Shown in pieces: positions 1-5,948 of a stretch of 6,387 bases of DNA. The notes below the pieces were generated by a model, which did no database searches, was not told the origin of the DNA, and saw only the letters and a list, made by a program, of their open reading frames with translations. The number at the start of each line of letters is the position of its first letter. Position 1 is the first letter of the stretch. This DNA comes from Burkholderiales bacterium (GTDB lineage: Bacteria; Pseudomonadota; Gammaproteobacteria; Burkholderiales; Burkholderiaceae_C): the NCBI GenBank assembly GCA_947448105.1, contig CANFNE010000149.1, positions 1 to 6,387 on the forward strand. The letters run 5' to 3'. The translations under genes were made by a program, and so were the position numbers.

Positions 1-242
1 AACACGTCAATCTGCTTTTTCTTCATGCCGGCAAAAGCAATTGGGATAGAGGCCATAGTGACGGTGGGCTTGTAGCCCAGGCCTTCGAGCACGACCGAGG
101 CCATGCCGGTGGTAGCAGCAATATCGCTCCAGCCCACGTCGGCAAAACGCACGGTCTTGCAGCTGGCGTCTTCGGCCAGCGCGAACTGTGTACCCATTGC
201 CATGACAGCGGCAACTGCTGCAACCCTTTTCATCATCGTCAT
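1..242 (-). CDS. choX: Choline/glycine-betaine ABC transporter substrate-binding protein, N-terminal part (ChoX-like, cut by left edge)
   Basis: The first 80 residues of a periplasmic binding protein of the OpuAC/ChoX type, which captures choline or glycine betaine for an ABC importer. The gene runs off the left edge. A typical signal peptide is visible: basic MTMMKR, then an Ala/Met/Val-rich core, then a likely cleavage after ALA at residue 23. The mature start CKTVRFADVGWSDI matches the opening of choline-binding ChoX proteins. From memory of the Sinorhizobium ChoX structure, a Trp and an Asp two residues apart in this segment contact choline; W38 and D40 have that spacing here. The ATG at 242 is chosen because a clear AGGAG lies 5 nt upstream; the in-frame ATGs at 236 and 233 fit that site less well. 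It lies on the same strand just downstream of the demethylation cluster, so its substrate may feed that pathway. Permease and ATPase genes would be expected beyond the left edge. The family is confident; choline versus betaine is not settled. Confidence 0.85.
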   Translation of the reverse strand, partial: MTMMKRVAAVAAVMAMGTQFALAEDASCKTVRFADVGWSDIAATTGMASVVLEGLGYKPTVTMASIPIAFAGMKKKQIDV

Positions 243-377
243 AAGAACTCCTGTTTATTGAATGAACCCATCACACTCTGTTGAGGCCCTTGCGGACAGC
301 GCCTTTATACCGGGTTTATGCCGCGTTTTCGGCCTAAGCCACACCGCAAACCGTGAATTTGCTCCCGCCCTGCGGGT
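243..377 (-). other. Intergenic gap before the transporter gene; ribosome binding site and weak promoter candidate
   Basis: This 135-nt gap separates the RACo-like gene from the choX-like gene. A good Shine-Dalgarno AGGAG (minus strand, 248-252) sits 5 nt before the transporter ATG. A TATAAA (minus strand, 304-309) could be a -10 box about 60 nt upstream of the start, but I see no matching -35 box at 16-18 nt. A 5-bp hairpin CCCGC-AGG-GCGGG (364-376) lies just after the upstream stop codon but is not followed by a T-run on this strand. The transporter could therefore have its own promoter or be read through from the cluster; the sequence does not decide. Confidence 0.4.
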
Positions 378-2414
378 TTACGCGGCTGCCTCTGGCGCAC
401 GCGCACGCGGCCCCCGGCGGCTGCGCGCGTTTTGCTCGTTGTTGATAGCCACGCGCTCGGGCAGCTTGACCACTTTGCGCAGCTCGACGAAGGGGTCTGT
501 CAAATGCGGCAGGGCCATGGCTTCGACAAAAAACTCTTGAAAGCGCGGCTCCACCGCCGTCTCGATTTTTTCCACCCGGCGCACCAGCGCTTCAATGTCA
601 CCGCGCGCGCGCTGGTCCAAAAGCGCAATGCGCGCGCCCGTGCCTGCGGCGTTGCCTGCCGAACTCACTTCGCTGAGAACGCAGTCAGGAATCATGCCCA
701 GCACCATGGCGTATTTCACGTCAATGTGGCTGCCAAAGGCGCCAGCCAGGCGGATGCGGTCCACGGTTTGCACACCCATGCGCTCCATCAACAAGCGCAC
801 GCCGGCGTACAGCGCCGCTTTGCCCAATTGGATGGCGCGCACGTCGTTTTGCATGACCTTGAGCGCGGGCGCGTCGGCGGTGGCGCGGTACAGCTCATAA
901 GAGAAGGTGCGGCCATCGGGCTGAATGCGCGGGTTGCGCACTGAGAGGTCGCCGTTGATCACGCCGTCGTGGCGGATGATGCCGGCCAAATACATCTCGG
1001 CCAGCGCCTCAATAATCCCCGAGCCGCAGACGCCGGTCACACCGGTTGCCGCCACGGAAGCGTCAAAACCGGGGTCGTCCGACCACAGGTCCGAACCAAT
1101 CACCTTGAAGCGTGGCTCCAGGGTAGCCGGGTCGATGCGCACGCGCTCAATGGCCCCGGGGGCGGCGCGCTGACCGCAGCTGATTTGCGCGCCCTCAAAT
1201 GCCGGGCCGGTGGGGCTGGAACAGGCCAGCAGGCGCTGGTTGTTGCCCAGCACGATCTCGGCGTTCGTCCCCACGTCCACCAGCAAGGTGATCTTGTCGC
1301 TCAGGTCCGGGCGCTCGGCCAAAATCACGCCCGCCGTGTCCGCGCCCACGTGGCCTGCAATACAGGGAAGCACATAAATGCGCGCGTTGCGGTGGATGGC
1401 AAAGTCAATCTCTACTGCCCACAAAGTGATGGCCCGGTCGGTGGCCAGCGCAAAGGGCGCACCGCCCAGTTCCACCGGGTTAATGCCCAGCAGCAGGTGG
1501 TGCATGATGGGGTTGCCCACAAACGTGGCTTCCAAAATGTCTTGCGGCGAAATACCGGCCTGCGCGGACACGTCCACCGCCAGCTCGTTGAGCGCCGTGC
1601 GCACTGCTGCTGTCATTTCGACCTCTCCGCCGGGGTTCATCATGACGTAGGACACGCGGCTCATCAGGTCTTCGCCAAAGCGGATTTGCGGGTTCATCAC
1701 CCCGGCAGACGCCACCACGTCGCCAGACGCCAAATTGCACAAGTGCGCGGCAATCGTGGTCGAACCCACGTCCACCGCCAAGCCATACACATGTTCTTTA
1801 AAGCCCGGCCACACCGCAATGATTTGCTTGCCTGCGTGCACTGCCACGGTGACTTTCCAGGCGCCAGCGCGCAAGGCGGTTTGCAGTTGCTGCAGCACCA
1901 GCACGTCGCAGGACAAATCGGTGAGCTGCCATTCAAAGTCCAGCGCGTCTTCCAAGCGGCGCAAATCGCCCGACGGGTCGTGCATATCGGGCTCTTGCAC
2001 TTCCACATAGTGCAGGCGCACCAGGGGGTCGAGCTCGATGTCCAGCGCCTCGGCGGCCTTGCGCACCACTTGCTTGTGCACTTGGCTCGATGACGGCACG
2101 TCAATCACCAAGTCGCCCAGCAGCTGGGCCGAACACGACAGGCGCCGCCCCGGTGCCATGGGCTGGGTGGCGCAGTATTCCTGCTCGACCGCGGAGACGG
2201 GCGACAGGTTGTCCACGCAAGAGGTCACACCATGCTTGGAAAACTCACCCTCGGCCACCAGCACCTGGCAGCGACCGCAAATGCCCCGGCCGCCGCACAC
2301 CGAGTCAATGTCCACGCCCAAAGAGCGCGCCGCTTGCAGCAAGGACGATCCCAGCGGAAAACGGCCACGCCGTCCCGAAGGGGTGAAAACTACCAAGGCA
2401 TCTTGACCACTCAC
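378..2414 (-). CDS. RACo-type reductive activator of corrinoid proteins (2Fe-2S ferredoxin domain plus ASKHA/DUF4445 domain)
   Basis: A 678-residue protein of the RACo/RamQ type. These enzymes use ATP to drive electron transfer from a 2Fe-2S cluster to corrinoid that has been oxidised to inactive Co(II), restoring Co(I). Residues 1-105 form a plant-type ferredoxin domain with the ligand pattern C40-x5-C46-x2-C49 and a fourth Cys at C94. A linker of about 100 residues follows. The ASKHA ATPase part starts near residue 210 with phosphate-loop-like VDVGSTT (214-220), a second motif LLVDVGTNAEIVLG (377-390) and GVCGSGIIEA (461-470). The start is GTG at 2414, with GGGAG 7 nt upstream; the next in-frame Met is at about residue 240, so the GTG is needed to keep the cluster domain. 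The C-terminus ends in an Arg/Ala/Pro-rich tail (about 664-678). There is no transmembrane segment, so it is cytoplasmic. It lies last in the cluster, 54 nt after the methyltransferase gene. Automatic annotation often calls this family simply 'ferredoxin' or 'DUF4445'. Family very sure; its exact corrinoid partner is inferred from context. Confidence 0.93.
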   Translation of the reverse strand: MSGQDALVVFTPSGRRGRFPLGSSLLQAARSLGVDIDSVCGGRGICGRCQVLVAEGEFSKHGVTSCVDNLSPVSAVEQEYCATQPMAPGRRLSCSAQLLGDLVIDVPSSSQVHKQVVRKAAEALDIELDPLVRLHYVEVQEPDMHDPSGDLRRLEDALDFEWQLTDLSCDVLVLQQLQTALRAGAWKVTVAVHAGKQIIAVWPGFKEHVYGLAVDVGSTTIAAHLCNLASGDVVASAGVMNPQIRFGEDLMSRVSYVMMNPGGEVEMTAAVRTALNELAVDVSAQAGISPQDILEATFVGNPIMHHLLLGINPVELGGAPFALATDRAITLWAVEIDFAIHRNARIYVLPCIAGHVGADTAGVILAERPDLSDKITLLVDVGTNAEIVLGNNQRLLACSSPTGPAFEGAQISCGQRAAPGAIERVRIDPATLEPRFKVIGSDLWSDDPGFDASVAATGVTGVCGSGIIEALAEMYLAGIIRHDGVINGDLSVRNPRIQPDGRTFSYELYRATADAPALKVMQNDVRAIQLGKAALYAGVRLLMERMGVQTVDRIRLAGAFGSHIDVKYAMVLGMIPDCVLSEVSSAGNAAGTGARIALLDQRARGDIEALVRRVEKIETAVEPRFQEFFVEAMALPHLTDPFVELRKVVKLPERVAINNEQNARSRRGPRARAPEAAA

Positions 2415-2421
2415 AAATAAG

Positions 2422-2426
2422 CTCCC
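2422..2426 (-). promoter_or_regulatory. Ribosome binding site supporting the GTG start of the RACo-like gene
   Basis: GGGAG on the minus strand lies 7 nt upstream of the GTG at 2414. It decides the start, because no ATG is available before the ferredoxin-type cysteines. Confidence 0.65.
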
Positions 2427-2468
2427 AGCGATTGAAGGCGTTTAGACGGCGTTAAGGTGTTGCGCGGA

Positions 2469-3383
2469 TCAGCTCGCGCGGCGGCGGCTGCCACCTTCGC
2501 GCCGGCCCCGGCCCATTTCGCCGTCGGCGCCCATCACCGGGTCGGCGCGGAACTTGCGGATCCAGCGCATGCAGTCAGGGTCGTGGCCCATCATCACGTC
2601 CGCGCCCATGATGGCCTTGACGACTTCGGCGTGCATGGGGTTGGTGATGGCACTGGTCATGCCCGCAGCAATCGCCATGGTCAGGAAGGCGGAATTGACG
2701 CCGTTGCGCTCGGGCAAACCAAAGCTCACGTTGGAGGCGCCGCAGGTGGTGTTGACTTTGAGTTCGGTGCGCAGGCGGTGCACCAAACGCATGACTTGCA
2801 CGCCCGCCTGGTTGATAGCGCCAATGGGCATGACCAGCGGGTCCACCACGATGTCGCAGGCTGGGATGCCGTAGTCCGACGCCCGCTCCACAATCTTCTT
2901 GGCCACCGCAAAACGCACATCCGGGTCTTGGGAAATACCGGTCTCGTCATTGGAAATGGCCACCACAGCGGCGCCGTATTTCTTGACCAGGGGCAGCACG
3001 GTTTCCAGGCGGTCTTCTTCACCCGTCACCGAGTTAACCAGTGCCTTGCCCTTGTACACCGCCAAACCAGCCTCCAACGCGGCAACGATGGACGAGTCGA
3101 TGGAGAGCGGCACATCGGTCACGCCCTGCACGAGCTGGATGGCCTTGGCCAGCATGCCCGGCTCATCGGCCAGGGGAATACCGGCGTTGACGTCGAGCAT
3201 ATGGGCGCCCGCTTCAACCTGCGCCAGCGCGTCGGCAATGACGCGGCTGTAGTCGCCGGCCATCATTTCGGCGGCCATGATCTTGCGCCCGGTGGGGTTG
3301 ATGCGCTCGCCGATGATGACGAAGGGACGGTCAAAGCCGATGATGACTTCGCGCGTTGCGGAGCTGATGATGGTGTCGGTCAC
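2469..3383 (-). CDS. Methyltetrahydrofolate:corrinoid methyltransferase (MtgA/AcsE-like, pterin-binding TIM barrel)
   Basis: A 304-residue enzyme of the DHPS-like pterin-binding family that moves a methyl group between tetrahydrofolate and a corrinoid protein. Visible motifs are the pterin-binding opening IIGERINPTGR (23-33), MLDVNAG (62-68), PLSIDSS (92-98), ALVNSVTGEE (114-122), IVVDPLVMPIG (178-188) and TTCGASNVSFGLP (212-224). N218 in the last motif corresponds to the Asn that binds the pterin and assists methyl transfer in AcsE-type enzymes. Length is a little above the usual 260-300 because of an Arg-rich tail (291-304). The start is GTG at 3383 with AAGGA 6 nt upstream; the next in-frame Met, at residue 36, would remove the ERINPTG motif. 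The frame stays open upstream into the metF gene, but those codons do not resemble any protein and are not part of this gene. In this cluster the enzyme probably runs from methyl-corrinoid to methyl-THF, as MtgA does in glycine betaine demethylation. It could instead act on another methylated amine. Confidence 0.93.
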   Translation of the reverse strand: MTDTIISSATREVIIGFDRPFVIIGERINPTGRKIMAAEMMAGDYSRVIADALAQVEAGAHMLDVNAGIPLADEPGMLAKAIQLVQGVTDVPLSIDSSIVAALEAGLAVYKGKALVNSVTGEEDRLETVLPLVKKYGAAVVAISNDETGISQDPDVRFAVAKKIVERASDYGIPACDIVVDPLVMPIGAINQAGVQVMRLVHRLRTELKVNTTCGASNVSFGLPERNGVNSAFLTMAIAAGMTSAITNPMHAEVVKAIMGADVMMGHDPDCMRWIRKFRADPVMGADGEMGRGRREGGSRRRAS

Positions 3384-3389
3384 GCTGAA

Positions 3390-3394
3390 TCCTT
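3390..3394 (-). promoter_or_regulatory. Ribosome binding site supporting the GTG start of the methyltransferase gene
   Basis: AAGGA on the minus strand lies 6 nt before the GTG at 3383. It fixes the start against the much longer open frame that continues upstream through the 61-nt gap and antisense-free into metF. Confidence 0.65.
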
Positions 3395-3444
3395 GTGGTG
3401 TGAACAATAAAACGGGGGAAGGCGAATGGGAAACGTCGGGGCGA

Positions 3445-4497
3445 TCAGGCCGCCTGCGCAGCGGCAGGCACGCTGGGGGCCGGGGTGTAGTGCAGCTCGG
3501 CATCGGCGCCGTCACGCCCGGGGTACCAGGGCACGCGGCCTTGCAGGACGCCAGAATTTTGCACCATCTCGGGCACCGCATCCTCTTGGCGGTAGGCCAT
3601 GATGTGCACACCGGCCACGCCCTTGATCTCTTTGACCTCTTGCATGATCTCGGTGCAAATTTTGCGCCCCTCCGCGGCGGGCTTTTCCGCCCCGGCCATG
3701 CGCTTGATGACGGCGTCCGGAATGTGCACGCCGGGCACGTTGCTGCGCATCCATTCGGCCACCTTGGCCGAACGCATGGGGCCCACGCCCACCAAAATGA
3801 ACACCTTGTCCAAGAGCCCCAGGTCTTCCACTTGCTGCATATAGGTACGCAAGCGCGGCAGGTCGTAGCAATACTGGGTCTGGATGAACTGGGCGCCTGC
3901 GGCCACCTTCTTGGCCAGGCGCTCGGCGCGCCAGTCAAACGGCTGCACAAAGGGGTTGGCCGCCGCGCCAAAAAACACGCGCGGCGCAAAGGTCACCTTG
4001 CGCCCGCTCTGGAAACGGTGCGCGTCGCGCATGTCCCGGCCAATTTCCAAGAGCGACATGCAGTCCAGGTCAAACACCGGTTTGGCCTGCGGATGGTCGC
4101 CCGTTTGCACGCCGTCGCCGCTCAGGCACAGCATATTGCACACACCCATGGCCGCGCCGCCCAAGATGTCGCCCTGGATGGCGATGCGGTTTTTGTCGCG
4201 GCAAGAGATTTGCATCACCGGCGCGTAGCCCACGCGCGTGAGCAAGGCGCACACCGCCAGGCTCGACATGTGGCAGTTGGCGCCGCTGCCATCGGTGGCG
4301 TTGATGGCGTCGGCGTAGCCGTCAAAAACGCGGGCGCGGCGGTACACGTCTTCGGGGTTGGCGGAGTCTGGCGGCTCCATCTCGGCGGTAATGGCAAAAG
4401 CGCCGCTGCGCAACACGCGCTCTAAGCGACCTGGCGAGGTGTGGCCGGGAAGAATAGGCAGCGGGTAGCCTGGAACCGGTTCGTCGTCGAATTTCAT
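3445..4497 (-). CDS. metF: Methylenetetrahydrofolate reductase (MetF family, flavoprotein)
   Basis: A 350-residue MetF-type flavin enzyme interconverting 5,10-methylene-THF and 5-methyl-THF. Visible features are ITAEMEPPDS (36-45), aligning with the FEFFPP segment that carries the catalytic Glu (E39 here); LCLSGD (123-128), aligning with the FAD/folate-binding Asp loop (D128); GAQFIQTQYCYD (201-212), aligning with the substrate-binding Gln loop (Q208); and GVAGVHIMAY (293-302) near the end of the barrel. It is longer than E. coli MetF (about 296 residues), with extra N-terminal residues and a Pro/Ala-rich tail. The ATG at 4497 has GAGGA 7 nt upstream, overlapping the stop codon of the MetV-like gene 10 nt away, so translation is probably coupled. 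Beside a corrinoid methyltransferase cluster it likely works in the oxidative direction, turning methyl-THF into methylene-THF, rather than supplying methionine synthesis. Its electron partner would be the MetV-like protein; direction and partner are inferred. Confidence 0.93.
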   Translation of the reverse strand: MKFDDEPVPGYPLPILPGHTSPGRLERVLRSGAFAITAEMEPPDSANPEDVYRRARVFDGYADAINATDGSGANCHMSSLAVCALLTRVGYAPVMQISCRDKNRIAIQGDILGGAAMGVCNMLCLSGDGVQTGDHPQAKPVFDLDCMSLLEIGRDMRDAHRFQSGRKVTFAPRVFFGAAANPFVQPFDWRAERLAKKVAAGAQFIQTQYCYDLPRLRTYMQQVEDLGLLDKVFILVGVGPMRSAKVAEWMRSNVPGVHIPDAVIKRMAGAEKPAAEGRKICTEIMQEVKEIKGVAGVHIMAYRQEDAVPEMVQNSGVLQGRVPWYPGRDGADAELHYTPAPSVPAAAQAA

Positions 4498-4507
4498 GCT
4501 GGGGTCC

Positions 4508-4957
4508 TCATGCGTTTTTCTCCCGCGCCACTTTCAGCCACGAGGACTTGCCCTTGAGGCGTCCGTCCACCGCAAACTGCACCACCTTGATCGCCTCTTT
4601 GCCCGCCACCATGCGCTGGCTGCCGGCGTAGGCTTCTACCCAAACGCAGCGCATCTCGGGCTTGACCTCGCAGTGACCGTCGGCGCGCACGCCGCCACAA
4701 GGGCCGTTGCGCAGGGTTTTGGGGCAGTTCATTGAGCATGACATGCCGGTAGAACTAAGTGCGCACTGGCCGCACATCTGGCAGTCAAACAGCAGGCCTT
4801 TGACGGCTTTCTCCACCACAGCCACCGGTTTTTCCAGGCGCTCGTAACCCACGGCCTTCCACAGCGGATGCAGGGCCACAAAGGCGCGCTCAAAGCCCTG
4901 GTAAAAAATTTCCAGTCCGCGCGCATGGCGCACCGACCAACGGCGTACCGCGTACAT
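4508..4957 (-). CDS. MetV-like cysteine-rich protein (methylenetetrahydrofolate reductase C-terminal domain family, PF12225-like)
   Basis: A 149-residue protein resembling MetV, the iron-sulfur/zinc partner of MetF in acetogens and methyl-oxidising bacteria. Eight cysteines lie in a central block: C59-x2-C62-x2-C65, C74-x3-C78, C87, C96 and C104, within LLFDCQMCGQC and NCPKTLRNGPCGG. The motif CPK-x4-GPCGG is characteristic of this family. This is enough to bind one or two Fe-S clusters or one cluster plus zinc. The N-terminal 55 residues are basic and aromatic; the C-terminal 45 are charged. It is shorter than acetogen MetV proteins, which I recall as about 200 residues. The ATG at 4957 is preceded by GAGGGAG at 7 nt and overlaps the stop of the gene before it in a TGATG. 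It lies directly before metF, which supports a MetVF complex passing electrons from MetF flavin to an unknown acceptor. Family call good; cofactor content is inferred from the Cys pattern. Confidence 0.85.
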   Translation of the reverse strand: MYAVRRWSVRHARGLEIFYQGFERAFVALHPLWKAVGYERLEKPVAVVEKAVKGLLFDCQMCGQCALSSTGMSCSMNCPKTLRNGPCGGVRADGHCEVKPEMRCVWVEAYAGSQRMVAGKEAIKVVQFAVDGRLKGKSSWLKVAREKNA

Positions 4958-5322
4958 CAGACTTCTCCCTCGGGCAGCGGCACGCCGGCTTCTTCGGGTG
5001 AAATAACCGTGGGTGCCGCCAAAGTCGTGTCCACGCCGTGGGCGCGGATGATGCGCAGCAAATCGTCGTCGGAGTATTGGGCCTCCAAGCGCTCGGCGCA
5101 GGCATTGGCTTCGGCCTGGATGTCGTCGCCGCATTCGGTGGGGTCGCTGCGTTTCCAGTCGGCCAGGTAGTCGCCGGAACTGGCTTTGCCCGCGCGCATG
5201 GCGGCGCGGTCCACGGCCTCTTGGAAGCGGTGCGAAAGCTGCACCTTGCCGGTCTCGCGCCCGCGCTTGACAACCACTTGCGCGGGGATGTCGCGCCACG
5301 AAATCACAATCAGTTTTGCCAT
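4957..5322 (-). CDS. Small conserved 'virulence factor' family protein (PF13769-type), function unknown
   Basis: A 121-residue soluble protein. It opens with AKLIVISWRDIPAQVVVKRG, the recognisable start of short proteins annotated as 'virulence factor' in many alpha- and betaproteobacteria. A segment rich in Arg/Ala/Gln (about 28-46) and an acidic, probably helical part (about 66-93) follow. I see no signal peptide, membrane segment or catalytic motif, and only two cysteines (64 and 75). Nothing in the sequence or surroundings suggests virulence; it sits inside the corrinoid/folate cluster. Its ATG lies within the last codons of the DUF1638 gene (13-nt overlap) with only a weak GAG 11 nt upstream, so it probably depends on translation of that gene. 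Its own stop shares one base with the MetV-like start. Such tight packing suggests an accessory role in the same complex or pathway. That it is a real gene is well supported; its role is unknown. Confidence 0.82.
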   Translation of the reverse strand: MAKLIVISWRDIPAQVVVKRGRETGKVQLSHRFQEAVDRAAMRAGKASSGDYLADWKRSDPTECGDDIQAEANACAERLEAQYSDDDLLRIIRAHGVDTTLAAPTVISPEEAGVPLPEGEV

Positions 5323-5927
5323 TGGATCACTTTCTCATTAACTTGCCGCAAGCTGCTGTCTAACTCGCCATAGCCGGTCAGCCGGTATTCAAAGGCCAGC
5401 CCGAGCCGGTCGGCCGCCGCCTGCCCCAGCGCGCGCCCTTGCGCACTTTCGGTCTGCGCCAGGTAGACCAGCTTTTTGTAATTGCCAAAATACACCGGCA
5501 GCAACTGCGGGTGCTTGTCGATGCCCAGGCCATGAACGATGAGCCGCTCAAAATGCCGCAGCAAAAAATCGGTCAGGTAAAAGGTGCCGATTTCCTGCTC
5601 CGCCAGTTGCTCAAACACGGCAGCGCCGGCGTAAAACTCGTAGCAATGCGCCCCGGCAATGCGCTCCACGCCCTCTTCGGCCAGCACCACGTCGAGCAAG
5701 CCGCCAGTGCCGCAGTCCGCATAGGCCACAAACAGGTGGGCGTAGCGGCCTTTGAAGCGTTGGATTTTTTCGCGCACCGCCCCCGGTATTTTTTCGGGGC
5801 GGTTGTGCAGTTCGGCCGGCAGGCAGCTCACGTCCATGTGCGACCAGCCATTGGCTTGGCGCAGCGCCACGATCTCTTTGGCCAAGGCACCGCAGGCAAT
5901 CACCAAGGTGTTTGCCGCAGCAGCCAT
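5310..5927 (-). CDS. DUF1638 domain-containing protein, function unknown
   Basis: A 205-residue protein covering one full DUF1638 domain. Recognisable conserved parts are LVIACGALAKE (8-18), SCLPAELHNRPEKIP (34-48), VAYADCGTGGLLD (67-79), GAHCYEFYAG (92-101) and, later, TFYLTDFL. Cysteines C12, C35, C72 and C95, with H41 and H94, sit in these conserved blocks and could bind a metal, cluster or corrinoid; this is inference. No signal peptide or membrane helix is seen. The chosen ATG at 5927 lies 21 nt after the corrinoid-protein stop. No good Shine-Dalgarno is visible there, so translation may be coupled or weak. Genes of this family commonly lie beside corrinoid proteins and MttB-type methyltransferases, which fits this position. 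A role in handling the corrinoid protein is possible but not shown. Domain call confident, function unknown. Confidence 0.88.
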   Translation of the reverse strand: MAAAANTLVIACGALAKEIVALRQANGWSHMDVSCLPAELHNRPEKIPGAVREKIQRFKGRYAHLFVAYADCGTGGLLDVVLAEEGVERIAGAHCYEFYAGAAVFEQLAEQEIGTFYLTDFLLRHFERLIVHGLGIDKHPQLLPVYFGNYKKLVYLAQTESAQGRALGQAAADRLGLAFEYRLTGYGELDSSLRQVNEKVIQWQN

Positions 5928-5948
5928 GGCTTGGAACGGGTTTGGGTT

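Noticed and set aside
23..223. Minus-strand frame of 66 codons at the left edge.
   Set aside because: It is out of frame with the ChoX-like gene, whose true frame has a signal peptide, a ribosome site and family motifs.
290..349. Inverted pair TTGCGG (290-295) and CCGCAA (344-349) as an operator.
   Set aside because: The 6-bp halves are 48 nt apart and could occur by chance in GC-rich DNA.
364..376. Hairpin CCCGC-AGG-GCGGG just after the RACo-like stop as a terminator.
   Set aside because: The stem is only 5 bp and no T-run follows on the transcribed strand, so intrinsic termination is not supported.
969..2093. Long plus-strand open frame (374 codons) opposite the RACo-like gene.
   Set aside because: Its translation is His/Gln/Val-rich low-information sequence typical of the antisense of GC-rich genes. 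The opposite strand carries a clear conserved protein.
2415..2468. Promoter or cobalamin riboswitch in the short gaps within the cluster.
   Set aside because: The gaps of 54 and 61 nt are too short for a cobalamin riboswitch and show no paired -35/-10 boxes that I could defend.
3384..3989. The methyltransferase reading frame stays open about 600 nt upstream, giving a possible 506-residue protein.
   Set aside because: The extra part overlaps metF in another frame, is rich in Trp, Arg, Pro and Cys with no known fold, and a good Shine-Dalgarno with GTG at 3383 starts the conserved protein.
2457..4425. Plus-strand open frames of 317 and 382 codons opposite the methyltransferase and metF genes.
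   Set aside because: They are antisense shadows with His/Gly/Ala-rich translations. They have no family resemblance and cross the boundaries of well-supported minus-strand genes.
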